From: Myrmaecium sp. VS I D KN 1
Taxonomy: Eukaryota; Ascomycota; Dothideomycetes; Valsariales; Valsariaceae
Direction: 5' to 3'
DNA length: 64,000 nt
NCBI GenBank assembly: GCA_019775845.1
Contig: JADQAV010000003.1
Coordinates: 618,448 to 682,447 of the forward strand
Made by a program: the position numbers and the translations under genes. Shown in pieces: positions 46,783 to 56,723 of the stretch. Every line of letters begins with the position of its first letter. Position 1 is the stretch's first letter. Under the pieces are notes generated by a model, which saw only the letters and a program-made list of their open reading frames with translations, made no database searches and was not told the DNA's origin.

Positions 46783-47811
46783 ATGTCCGCCGATACTCAA
46801 GAGACAGAGACGGACGCCATCACCGGCGAGGAAATCACCGGCACCACGATCCCCGCCGACGACACCTCCGCATCCACCTCCGCACCGCGCCCATCAGAAG
46901 ATCCTCAAGCAACTCCGATGAGCACAACAAGCACAGCAGCAGGAGAAACAACAACTAATCGCCCCAATGCCTGTGAGCATTCACCCTTTCACTCACCAAG
47001 TACCGTTCACAAAAAACAACCCGCTAACCCTCCCGCTCTCCCATCCCAAGTCGATGCCCTCATGTCCCCCAAAAAGCCCAAACCAACCAGCAACACCGCC
47101 GTCAGCAAGAAATCCACGACGATCCCCTCCACCCCACACACCACCTTCCCCGGCCGCGACGGGCTCGGCGCCTACATCCACTCGCCCTCCTCCTTCCCCG
47201 CCTCCCGCGTCCTCTCCCACTCCCCCTCCTGGGTCCTCATCCGCGACCGCTACCCCAAATCCAGCGTGCACCTGCTCCTGCTCCCGCGGGACGCCACCCT
47301 CAGCCGCACCCACCCCCTCACCGCCCTGCAAACTAACCCCCAATTCCTCGCCGCCGCCCGCGCCGAAGCCGCCGTCGCCGTCCGCATCGCCGCCAGCGAA
47401 CTCCGCCGCCTCCACACCCGCACCAGCGCCGGCGACGCCGCTCGCACCGCCGCCATGGACGCCGGCGCCCCGGCCCCCTTACCCCCCGGCCGCGATTGGA
47501 CAAAGGATATCCGCGTCGGCGTCCACGCGGGACCCAGCATGGCCCACCTCCACATCCACGTCATCAGCTGCGATATGCACGCCCCCGCCCTCAAGCATCG
47601 GAAGCATTACAATTCGTTTTGCACCCCGTTTTTTGTGCGGTTGGAGGAGTTCCCGCTTCCTGAGGATGATCGGCGCATGGAGAGCGAGACGCGACGGGAG
47701 TTGTTGGCCCGCGATCTGCGGTGCTGGCGTTGTGGGAGGGCGTTTGGGGGGAGGTTTGCGGCGTTGAAGGAGCATTTGGAGGAGGAGTGGGAGGAGTGGC
47801 GGCGGGAGTAG
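46783..47811 (+). CDS. HNT3: Aprataxin-like HIT/zinc-finger protein HNT3
   Basis: Exons are 46783-46972 and 47051-47811, 316 residues. Aprataxin removes AMP from 5' ends left by abortive DNA ligation. The intron (46973-47050, GTGAGC...CCAAG, 78 bp) is a multiple of three, so the unspliced frame is also open; splicing joins RPNA to FDALMSPKKPKP, the usual start of the fungal HIT domain, which favours it. The HIT domain has the active-site triad HLHIHVIS (HxHxH), preceded by HAGPSMA. The C-terminus has a zinc site: CWRC then H in LKEHLEEEWEEW, the C2HE form seen in fungal aprataxins. The N-terminal 60 residues are Thr/Ser-rich and disordered. Confidence 0.9.
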   Translation: MSADTQETETDAITGEEITGTTIPADDTSASTSAPRPSEDPQATPMSTTSTAAGETTTNRPNACEHSPFHSPSTVHKKQPANPPALPSQVDALMSPKKPKPTSNTAVSKKSTTIPSTPHTTFPGRDGLGAYIHSPSSFPASRVLSHSPSWVLIRDRYPKSSVHLLLLPRDATLSRTHPLTALQTNPQFLAAARAEAAVAVRIAASELRRLHTRTSAGDAARTAAMDAGAPAPLPPGRDWTKDIRVGVHAGPSMAHLHIHVISCDMHAPALKHRKHYNSFCTPFFVRLEEFPLPEDDRRMESETRRELLARDLRCWRCGRAFGGRFAALKEHLEEEWEEWRRE

Positions 47812-50614
47812 GGTTGTTGGGAGGGAGGGAGGGGGTATGAGGTTGGGTTGGTTGAAGGGCAGGGAGGATGGTGGTGGTGTTTGGTTCAGATACCTTTTTT
47901 TTTCTCTCCTTCTTTCGTTGTTTGCCTGATATCCCTCCGCGCATCATCATATCATATTCAGAACGTGGAAGGAAAGGAAGTATGGAGTTTCGGAGGCGTT
48001 CAAAATCGGACCAGCCATTGCATGCTGCTTTTCGCCCCCGGAATTGACCCCCCCCCCCCTATTTACTCCGTACTTACGTAGTAATTATCTACCTCCTCTC
48101 CCCCCTTCTCGAGGAAAAAAGGGCGAAATCGAAAAACCAACGAAGTAGTAGAAGATGAAAGAAAGGTGAGCGTGCGACAAGCGACCACGACATCATTACC
48201 TCCCTTCACGAACCATTGCGTTGCCCGTGCGGTACGGTATGTCATCATCATCGTCATCGCCATTATCATCCATCGTTTCACCGCCGCACGGGTACTTGGA
48301 ACCTCTCTCCTGTCGGCGCATGGAGAACGAGCCCACCCGTGCCGGGCAAAGCTCACCGGCCGACCGAGCACGGACGGGAGCACTGAGCTTCTCGGACTTC
48401 GGCCATCGGACACCGAGCGAGCGGTGGGCAAAAATGGGGTCGGAGCAGTGGACGGCAATGGGAATCGGAAACAGGAAGAGGGATGATGAGAAGAGAGGGG
48501 GGAGATGCGAGAAGACGTGAGTAGCTAAGGTAGTCAGTATGAAAGGAGCGTGGTGTAGCAGCAGCAGCAGCAGCAGCATCAAGCTCCTTATCCCGCAGGA
48601 CTCTTTATCTACGAAGAAAAACGGTCAACGACGTTGTCGCCGATAACTGTCAGGCACAGGCACAGCTGAGTCGTTTCCAGGTTAGTGCTGACATCCACTC
48701 CCTCCCCCGGGTCCGCTGCATGCCGCTCACAATCTCCGTTCCCTGTCTGTCTGCAGTGCCTGCCTGCCTGTCGGCTATCGCCTATCCTTGCAATGTCTTG
48801 CCTGCCTGCAGTGCCTGCCTCTCGCGATGTAGCCAGAGAGAGGAAGAGAGGGAGAGGGAGGGAGAGAGAGGGACATGTTGTTCGCCCCTTCCCCCCCTAC
48901 TGTACTGTACTCTTCCCTTCTTCCTATCCTTCATCGTTACATACTGGACAGTACTGTACCGTATTTATGTACAGTATGTACACAATCGATGATGATGACA
49001 GACAAAGACATCTGAGCGCGTTCATGCGCGCCCTGGCCCGTTGCTGGCCCCCGTTCCGTGAGCGTGCGGACATGCATGACTCGGGTACGGGCGGGTATCG
49101 GATACGACGTGGTGTTTATGCGAATACTATCTCGCCGCGCAATGCCTTTGGAGAAAAAGTGATCCTTCACTGTGTATGTATACGAGGCGTTACGAACGAA
49201 CGGACGAATGTACGAGTACGACCGCATGCCCTCTATACGAGTAGGAGTACATGTAAACGAGTACCTGATCTTTACAAAGAAACAGAAGGGGGATATCCCG
49301 GTAATCTATCGATCGGCCATCCATCCATCCATCCATCCACCATACCCGAAACGACCCCTTCCAGCCGGCGGCCGCACTGCCAACCAATCATACCCCTCAA
49401 TTCCCATCCCATCCCGTCCTTCCATTCTCCACCCCATCCCGTCCCCCGCCAGCCGGGGGGGCTAAATTTATCTCTAAAATCCGGTTCTGCAAGCAAAAGA
49501 TGTCCATGCTTTCTTTTCTTTTCCTATCGACTGAACGAGGCTATTCCTGCTTCGTTTTCGTTACCGGCTTCGGCACCACGGCAATGGCTGTGGCGGACGA
49601 AGAAAAGAGTGAAAAGAGGGAAAAAGAACGTGAAGAAGAGGAGAAAAATACTTACCGGGTGGCTGGTGAGCCGGTCGATTTTTTTTTTTGAAAGGTGAAA
49701 AGAAAAAAATACCATGGAGTTTGACAGTTGCCCGGTCCGCGTCTCAATGGATCGGCTGATGTGCGAATCCTCCTAATTTACTTACCTCTTTTCTGTGTGC
49801 CTTCCTGTGGTTCACTAACCGCCCGTCACTTTTGGGGTCTCTTCTTCTTCTCCCTCCCGCACTCGCATTCGCACTCGCTCTGCTTTTCCTACCGAAGATC
49901 GATTCCACCCTATCTCCTCTTCCCGATCCTCTCTCCTCTCTCCTCCCGTTCCTCCTTTTCCTCCACCTCCACCTCCTCCTCTTCCTCCTCCCGCATATTC
50001 TTCCGCCGTGCATACTTTGGCATAGAGAAGGCTCCGGTCCTTCCTCACCGCTCGCTTTTGAGAGATCGATCGTCTATCCACCCTCCACACTCGCTCGCTC
50101 GCTCGCCGTCCCGTCTTTTGCGGTTCGTGTCCGTCACATTCGTCATCCATCATTCTTATCGCGCGTCCTGTCCTGTCCTGTCCGCATCGCGCTCCTCCGG
50201 CCCATCCGCTTTTCCTGACGCAACTGCAACGAACGAGTTTTCGCTCGTCGCGGCCGTGATCCACCACACCCGCTTTTTTTTGTTGGTCGCTGCCGCTGCT
50301 CCATTCGCCCCCCGTCGCTCGCGGACACCGCCGCAACGTAGAATACCTACCTGCATTGCATACCGACCGACCGACCTACTGTACATCATCGAGTCTTTTA
50401 CTGTTGGAAAAGGAAGACGTGAAAGGGATCACCTGCGGTTGTCTCTTTTCCTCCATACCCTCTCTCTCGCACCGTACCGCATCGTCAACGCCGGTTTCGT
50501 TACTCGGCGGACTCACATTCTTCCTGCCTGATCCCGTCCACCACGAGAAGGCCCTCCACGCATACCGATAGGCATCTCTCCACACGAGCCGACAAACAGA
50601 AAACCTCACCAACC
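47812..50614. other. 2.8-kb intergenic region; no gene seen
   Basis: HNT3 3' flank on the left, long C/T-rich leader of the first small membrane-protein gene on the right (pyrimidine-rich at 49835-50000). CAG repeats lie at about 48557-48577, ATCC repeats at about 49320-49340, and GTACTGTAC/GTACAGTATGTA motifs near 48898-48980. A 337-codon plus-strand frame at 48685-49698 begins at CTG and is full of simple sequence. Confidence 0.6.
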
Positions 50615-51112
50615 ATGCCGTCACCACGCCTCATCTCCCGCGCCCTCGACCTCGACCTCTCCTCCTCCTTCTCCTCCAACCCCAGCTCCACCATCCACCA
50701 TCTCCACAAACGCGACGTCCTCTCCCACCAAGCCGTCATCGTCATCGTCATCCTGGCCATGGGCTTCGGCCTGCTCTGCGCCTACGCCTGCTTCCGCTTC
50801 TTCTTCCAAGGCGACAGCAGCAACAGCGAGTCGGCCAACTCCTCCGTGCGGCCCTTCGAGCGCCCCACCGACGACCAGGGCGCTTACATGCGCTCCGTCC
50901 GTCGCCAGACGTGGAAGGGCATGGGCATCGAGGCTGCTGTCGCGGGTCGCCAGGAGCGCATGATCCATGGTGCGCGCCCGAGTAATGGTGGTGGGCCGGA
51001 GATGCGCAATGTGGTTGCGTATCCCCCGCCGGTGGCGACGGCGCCGGATGGCGCGGCTCCGGTGAAGGGGGGTGTGAGTGTGGCGACGACGTCGGCGGGG
51101 AGTGAGTATTGA
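50615..51112 (+). CDS. Small single-pass membrane protein A (YMRxV family)
   Basis: 165 residues, one exon, ATG at 50615. A short polar N-terminus (Ser/Asp/Leu) ends in HKRDVLSHQ. One hydrophobic helix spans about 39-60 (VIVIVILAMGFGLLCAYACF), followed by RFFFQ, then an acidic linker and the signature GAYMRSVRRQTW at 89-100. The rest is Gly/Pro/Ala-rich and ends GSEY. The Arg residues after the helix suggest the C-terminal side is cytosolic. There is no enzyme motif. Two relatives lie at 52311-53054 and 56128-56595. Function unknown; small proteins with this helix plus YMRxVR arrangement exist in other Pezizomycotina as conserved hypotheticals, as far as I recall. Confidence 0.8.
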   Translation: MPSPRLISRALDLDLSSSFSSNPSSTIHHLHKRDVLSHQAVIVIVILAMGFGLLCAYACFRFFFQGDSSNSESANSSVRPFERPTDDQGAYMRSVRRQTWKGMGIEAAVAGRQERMIHGARPSNGGGPEMRNVVAYPPPVATAPDGAAPVKGGVSVATTSAGSEY

Positions 51113-52310
51113 GGGGGATGTTCGCAATTTTTTTTCCCCATCATTTGTCTTTTGCACGTTCGCATTTTGGGGTAGAAAGAAGAGGGTAGAGGGTAGAAGG
51201 TAGAAAGAAAAACGGTTGGGTAGTAGATGGAGAGACGTTGGGGCGAGATGCGGGGTTAAAATGAAGTGGAAGCGGGTTCTTCTTTTGGAAAGGACGGAAT
51301 GGAGGACGAATTTGGAAGGATCGTGGAAGAAAAGAGGAGGATGCATTTTTTGTTTACTTTCCTTGTTTGCTTTACGGAGGGGACTGATTGGATTGGATCC
51401 CCCTCACCACCATCACCACCATCACCATCGTCCTCCTCCTGATCATTGTTGGCATCACTGGCATCGTTGGCATCTGCATATCCTCACCTCCTTCCTTCCT
51501 TCCTTCCGTGTACAAAACTGTACAGTACACCTCCCCCTTCCTTCACTTTGCCGCTCATCATATATTTTTCTTTTTCGATTATTTCTTGTTTCTTCAGTTG
51601 CTTTGGGATCTGTACGGTACGGCAAGGTACCGTACGGTACGGTACGGGACGCACACGCTTGGACACATACACACTTTTTGACATACGCCACCGTGACGAG
51701 TTAGGACGGGATGGCATGGTATAGGATAGGATGGGACGGGGATATACATACATATCTATATATACATATACACATACAGATCTATCATAGAAGCTTTCAC
51801 ATGCGTGAGTATGGGGTGGGGTGTGGGGTGTGGGGGGTGAGGTACCTTATGGAATGCGGGGAAGGAAGGACGGTGACACGCTTGACCTGTTCCTGACCCG
51901 ACACCCTACCGTGGCGGGTACCTGCATTCTGTGTTCTGATGTACCTGTCCCGTACCGTGACGGGGACGGGGAAGGGGTGAACCTTGCCTCGGCAGGCGGC
52001 AGGCCGCAGGTGACAAGCGGGTATGTAAGGCGAGCGATTTCGTCGATTGGTACCTGATTGAAGAAGTATCCAAGTATGTGGATTCTCAGCTCGTGGTGAA
52101 GTGGTGTTGTTCTTGCTACTCTCCTTACATCCCGAAAAAAAAAAAAAAAGAGAAAACATATAAGCAGAAGGAAACCGTTAGATAATACAAAGGAAATTCG
52201 AAATCGTAGGGAACGTCAAAGCCATCGCACCGAATCCAAAAGCCTCAAGCCTCAAGCTTCAAGCCAAAAAGAAGAAATCTAAAAACCCCACCGAATGCCC
52301 TTTCCACCCC
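51113..52310. other. Convergent 3' flanks of membrane-protein genes A and B
   Basis: 1.2 kb, no gene. CACCAT runs lie at 51405-51435. GTACGGTAC (51612-51620) and GTACCGTAC (51627-51635) form a 9-bp stem with a 6-base loop within a GTACG-rich patch. A run of A lies at 52137-52149. Confidence 0.6.
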
Positions 52311-53054
52311 TCATCCCCTCACAAACGGATTCCGACTCCTCCGCTTCTCCTCTTCCTCCTCCCCCGGCACACCAGCACCACCAATCTCCCCCTCCTCCGC
52401 CACCACCGCCTTCTCAAACACCTCCCCCTCCTTCAGCCCACCCGCCATCCGCGGCGCCGGCGCCGGCATCGCCACCGGCGGCGGCGGCGACGGCATTTGC
52501 ATCGGTGGCGGCGGCGGAGGCGCATAGCCCGAATACGCACTCGGACTCCCCGGCACCGGCGGGGGCGCATATCCACCGCGTCCATACCCATACCCATACC
52601 CATACTCATTGTACGCCCCCGCCTCCTCCCCAACAGCTTCCTCCGCATACGGCCTACGCCACGCCCTCGGACTCGGACTCCCCCCCACCAGCCCCCGACT
52701 CCCCGTCCGCGTCCGCTCACTCCCCCTGCGACTCCACTCCGGCGTCACGGGCGTCACGGGCGCGCCAGCCACACTACTCCCCCCACCACCACCCGTCGTG
52801 GAGGCGTCCCAGGCCATCAACCCGCGGGCCTCCGCGCTCAACCGCTCGACGTTGCGCCGCTTGACCTCGCGCATGTAGGCGAACTGGGGGTGGGCGAATT
52901 TCCCCCCTTCGATCGGGATCAGGTCCGGTCGGTCGTTGACGCCCCGGTCGTTCCAGTGCGCGGACGAGGAGCGGTAGATCCCGTACGCGCACAGCAGCAG
53001 GAACCCGGCGGCCACGATGACGATCAGGATCACGGCGGGGCGGGAGATGGACAT
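52311..53054 (-). CDS. Small single-pass membrane protein B (YMRxV family)
   Basis: 247 residues, one exon, ATG at 53054, TGA at 52313-52311. The hydrophobic helix is close to the N-terminus (7-27, VILIVIVAAGFLLLCAYGIY) with no extra leader. The signature FAYMREVKRRNVERL is at 58-72. After it come Gly/Ser/Thr-rich sequence, an YGYGYGYGRGGY stretch at 151-162, a proline-rich part (PPPVPG, then runs of P at 179-193) and an acidic-basic end, EEEEEKRRSRNPF. It lacks the KRD segment and the SEY end of A and C and is the most divergent of the three. The proline-rich tail could bind SH3 or WW domains (inference). Function unknown. Confidence 0.77.
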   Translation of the reverse strand: MSISRPAVILIVIVAAGFLLLCAYGIYRSSSAHWNDRGVNDRPDLIPIEGGKFAHPQFAYMREVKRRNVERLSAEARGLMAWDASTTGGGGGSSVAGAPVTPVTPEWSRRGSERTRTGSRGLVGGSPSPRAWRRPYAEEAVGEEAGAYNEYGYGYGYGRGGYAPPPVPGSPSAYSGYAPPPPPPMQMPSPPPPVAMPAPAPRMAGGLKEGEVFEKAVVAEEGEIGGAGVPGEEEEEKRRSRNPFVRG

Positions 53055-54423
53055 TCTTCTTTTTTGTTTTGCGGTGTTGTTTGGGTTTGGTGGTTTTGTT
53101 GGTTTGTTGGTTCGTTGGTTTGTTCGTTTGTTCGGTGCGTTCCGCTCCAGTCCAGTCCAAGCCCTTCGTCCTAAACCAAAGTACACCACCTTCTCTCTCT
53201 CCTTCTCGTCAAACAAACACTTTCCTTTCCAACCCTTTCTAATAACCCCCCTCTTCTTCTTTTCTTCACCCCGTCACAAAATAACGTTCCCGGGGTATCT
53301 CCGATCGATCGATCGATCAATGCCCCGGAATGACGACCAGGGGGTGAGGAAGGCTTGCTGTGGTGTCGGATCGCGATGCGGAAGCGAAGCCGATGCGGAG
53401 GCGGAGGCGGAAGCAAGATCCGGATATGCGGTTGTTAAGCGACGCCGTGTGCTCGAAGGCGCCGTGTGGATGTAAATATCCTTCTCGTCTCGAGGATAGG
53501 GAATTTGTTTGGGTAGTGATGAGATGTGTATGTATGTATGTCCGCCGCGCGCGCGTTTGGTAGTTTTGGCTGTGGGAGGGCGTTTTATGTGTAGGCTGTA
53601 TTGCGTGGATAATGATGATGATGCGATCGGTGTGGGTGGTTGTATGTAATGCCGATGAGGCTGCGAGGCTGCAAGGCTGACCGCCGGTGGAATGCGCGAG
53701 AAAGAGCTCCCGCCCGGGTTGGGTCGGGTGGTCGGCAAGACCTAGGTAGGAGAGAAGCGGAAAAAAGCAAGGAAGGGAAGGGGTGCGCCGTGCGTGGTCG
53801 TGGTCGTTGGTGATTGGGTGGGTGGATGGGTGTGGAGTGATAGGGAGTGAGTGAATGAGGTGCGGGTGTGTCTATCGCGGTGGTATGGGTGTGGATAACG
53901 ATAGACTGATGATAGTGATAAGAATGTTTCTCTCAAAGGATGAGAATGAACGAGAGTCGCGGAAGAGAGAAGGAGGGATAAAGAGAGAAGAGAGTGAGAG
54001 AGAGGAAAGAAAAGAGGGAGGGGGGAGAAGAAGAAGATTTTCATCATCCGGATGGCCGGCTGCGCCCGGAGAGAGAGGCTTTTACCTCCTCCTGTCTTCG
54101 TATATCGAACTTGCTGGAGACTCTCTCTCTCTCTGAATGAAGCCAGGCTGGCCAGGCTGGCCTGGTGGGCTGGCTGCTACTGGGCTGCGGCTGGCCTTGC
54201 ACCTTGGTTAGTGCCCGCCCGGCTGCCCTGGGGAGGGGGTGGGTGGCATGCGGCATGCGTGGACACGGCGTGTGTGTGGTGCGTGTTCGTAAGGGCGTGA
54301 GTGGGTTGTGAGTGGGTTCGGCGTATCTGATTGGTCGGTTCACTGCGTTTGATCGGCTCTGTTTGGTCCGATTCGCTGCTCCCTCTTTCTTTTCTCCAAA
54401 AAGCTGACGATGCCCACCCCCNN

Positions 54424-54456
<33 letters not shown>

Positions 54457-56127
54457 CCAAGCCATCGTCCTTGTAGTTTACTACAGAGGAGAGCGGACTC
54501 GTTCGGCATCAGCAGGATTTTTTTGGGCGTCCCGGCTGTTTTTTTCTCTTTCTGCTGCGTGGCTGAGGGCGCTGACGACTTGTTTCACTTCACGGACTCG
54601 TCACGGCATTCGTCGCGGATGTTGGGATGGGATCCATGGCCCAGGTAGGTACCGTTGGTTAGTAGGCAGGAGATTCCGGTGCATCCGGAGGGAGGGTGAC
54701 ATGTGATGAGTCTTTTCTTTGTTTCGCTCTCTCTCTTTTTTAAAGTCTATCTTTCTCTCAAGAGACGGGAGGATGATGGATCGATGGTTCAAAAGAAATG
54801 AGAGGATATACATACAGTAGACAGAAGAGCGTGATAGTTGGGGATGGTTCTTTAGCGATCGCGAGTATCCGAAAGCACCAAGAGCCCCCGAGATCCCATC
54901 ACCATGGCAGTCCATTGAACTCAACAAAGCCGTACACCTACATTATATCTCGCATCGCAACCCATCAAAAGGCGGAGCAGACAGTGAACTCTCGAATCCC
55001 CCTCCCTCCGGCAAAGAACTGCCGTGAACTGCAGACGGGATGGACAAAAAGGGCTGAACGGAACGATCGAACGGAACGGAGCAGAGCACCAGATTCCGAG
55101 GACCCCTGCTGAGACAAAGGATGGAAGGGCGTGGAGTGGGGCCAAGGCCAGGACCCTTCCACGCTCTCCACGATCTCTCGAGGGGGAAACGCAGCAACAA
55201 CGCACGGGGATACGCGGCCTTGCCAGGCTGTGACTGTGACTTGTGACTGTGAACTGCTGCGCCTCCACGAACCATCCATCCATCCTTTCATCCTCACGTT
55301 TCAAGCTCCGCACGTCATCATCAACAACAATATCATCATCATCATCAACAACATCAATAATAACATCATCACCAGCAAGCTCATCAGAACAACAACCCGA
55401 CGCATCACATCGTCAACAGAATCCATGGAAAGAAACGAAACACCATTCCCTCGAATAAAAAGCAGAAAAGACACCTTCAGGCTACACCCCGCCAAAGTAC
55501 TGTCCTTCGAACCGGAAACCATCCGTTCGGCTTCCGCCCGCGCCCGCGCCCGCGTCCGACCGCGCACACGCACGCGCCACGCGTGCAACCACCGTACGTC
55601 CCCCGCCAGCGAAAAAGAGGCTTACGTCATCGTTGTTCGTATTCCACAGCCGCTCATGGTTTTCGCTTCGACCCGATGAAAGATGTGACGAAGACGAGGA
55701 TGGATGTATATATTCAGTTCACTGCTCTTCCGAAGCCCTAGGTATGTGTGCTACGATTGAACCCTTTGTGCGTGCGGATCGATAGATGGGGAAGAGAGTT
55801 GGAAGAGGGAACTTTACGTCTCCCTCTCTCCATGCTTGAAAAGGAGAAGGATAGGTGTATGTATCCCGGAAAAGGTCAAGAAAAGAGGAGAATCATATAA
55901 GAAGAAAGAAAAACATATGAAACCCCTCCTCTCCTGTTCTCTCTCCCCCCTCTGTGGGAAACAGCAGAGAAAACACGAAGAAACCCCGCCACCCCCGCTC
56001 GTTGTCTTACTCCAAGATGGAAGAAAAACCCCCAAAAACCACCACGTGCATCCATCCATCCATCCAAAAATATCACCAGCGTCAAAAAAAATACCAAACC
56101 TCCCCAACTCACCCACTCAAATCAAAA
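53055..56127. other. 3-kb intergenic region; no gene seen
   Basis: Upstream side of gene B and 3' flank of gene C. GATC repeats lie at about 53301-53318, a purine-rich stretch at 53930-54040, and a run of C with two N at 54417-54451. ATC/AAC trinucleotides lie near 55315-55380. No believable protein. Confidence 0.6.
54417..54451. repeat. Poly-C run containing two undetermined bases
   Basis: Run of C interrupted only by NN at 54422-54423. This is an unresolved homopolymer or a joined gap, so true length here is unknown. Confidence 0.95.
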
Positions 56128-56595
56128 TCAATAATACTCACTCTCCCCCTCCTCCGTCCACCCATCATCCACCACAGACGCCTGTCCCACCCCACCCTTC
56201 GCCCCCACCGCACCCGCACCCCCAACCCCCTTCCCCTTCCCCCCCGTAACCGCATACCCCAACGGCGTGCCCCCCTTCCCCATCACATCCGCATAACTGG
56301 CGCCGCCGGTGCCGCCGGGCCCCCTTCTCCCTCCGATCCCCATCGCCCCCCGCCGCATATCCATCACGTTCCGCGCCCGCACCGCGCGCATGTACGCCCC
56401 TTGCTCCTCCTGCGCGTCCCGCGAGATCTCCTGCGGGGCCCCGTTGCCTTTGCCCGCGGGCAAGAAGCGGAAGATGGCGTAGGCGCACAGCAGCCCGAAG
56501 CCGGCGCCCAGGATGCAGAGGAGGATGACGACGTTGGCGGAGAGGGCGTCGCGTTTGGTGAGGGGGTGGTGGAGGGTTGGTGTTGTGGGCGCCAT
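56128..56595 (-). CDS. Small single-pass membrane protein C (YMRxV family)
   Basis: 155 residues, one exon, ATG at 56595. The N-terminus TKRDALSANVV aligns with HKRDVLSHQAV of gene A. One helix spans about 21-43 (VVILLCILGAGFGLLCAYA), followed by IFRFLP. The signature QGAYMRAVRARNVMDM lies at 65-80. A Gly-rich tail follows and ends ESEYY, close to GSEY of A. A run of about 22 A lies directly before the ATG on the coding strand. Same-strand gene B is 3.1 kb downstream. No enzyme motif, function unknown. Confidence 0.8.
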   Translation of the reverse strand: MAPTTPTLHHPLTKRDALSANVVILLCILGAGFGLLCAYAIFRFLPAGKGNGAPQEISRDAQEEQGAYMRAVRARNVMDMRRGAMGIGGRRGPGGTGGASYADVMGKGGTPLGYAVTGGKGKGVGGAGAVGAKGGVGQASVVDDGWTEEGESEYY

Positions 56596-56597
56596 GG

Positions 56598-56619
56598 TTT
56601 TTTTTTTTTTTTTTTTTTT
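56598..56619. repeat. Poly-T run next to the start codon of membrane protein C
   Basis: About 22 T on plus, ending two bases before the CAT that is the start codon on minus. In the mRNA this would be an A-tract leader. Confidence 0.85.
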
Positions 56620-56696
56620 GTGGAGGGAGATTTTTTTGAGGGGTTTGTTGGGCGGTTGGTGGTTTGGGTGGGTTGGGTTGGATGGATCCTGTGGTT

Positions 56697-56723
56697 TGTG
56701 TGTGTGTGTGTGTGTGTGTGTGT
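56697..56723. repeat. GT dinucleotide microsatellite
   Basis: About 13 GT units in the presumed 5' leader of gene C. Confidence 0.9.

Noticed and set aside
48685-49698. 337-codon plus-strand frame
   Set aside because: It begins at CTG, runs through ATCC and GA repeats, and has no recognisable domain.
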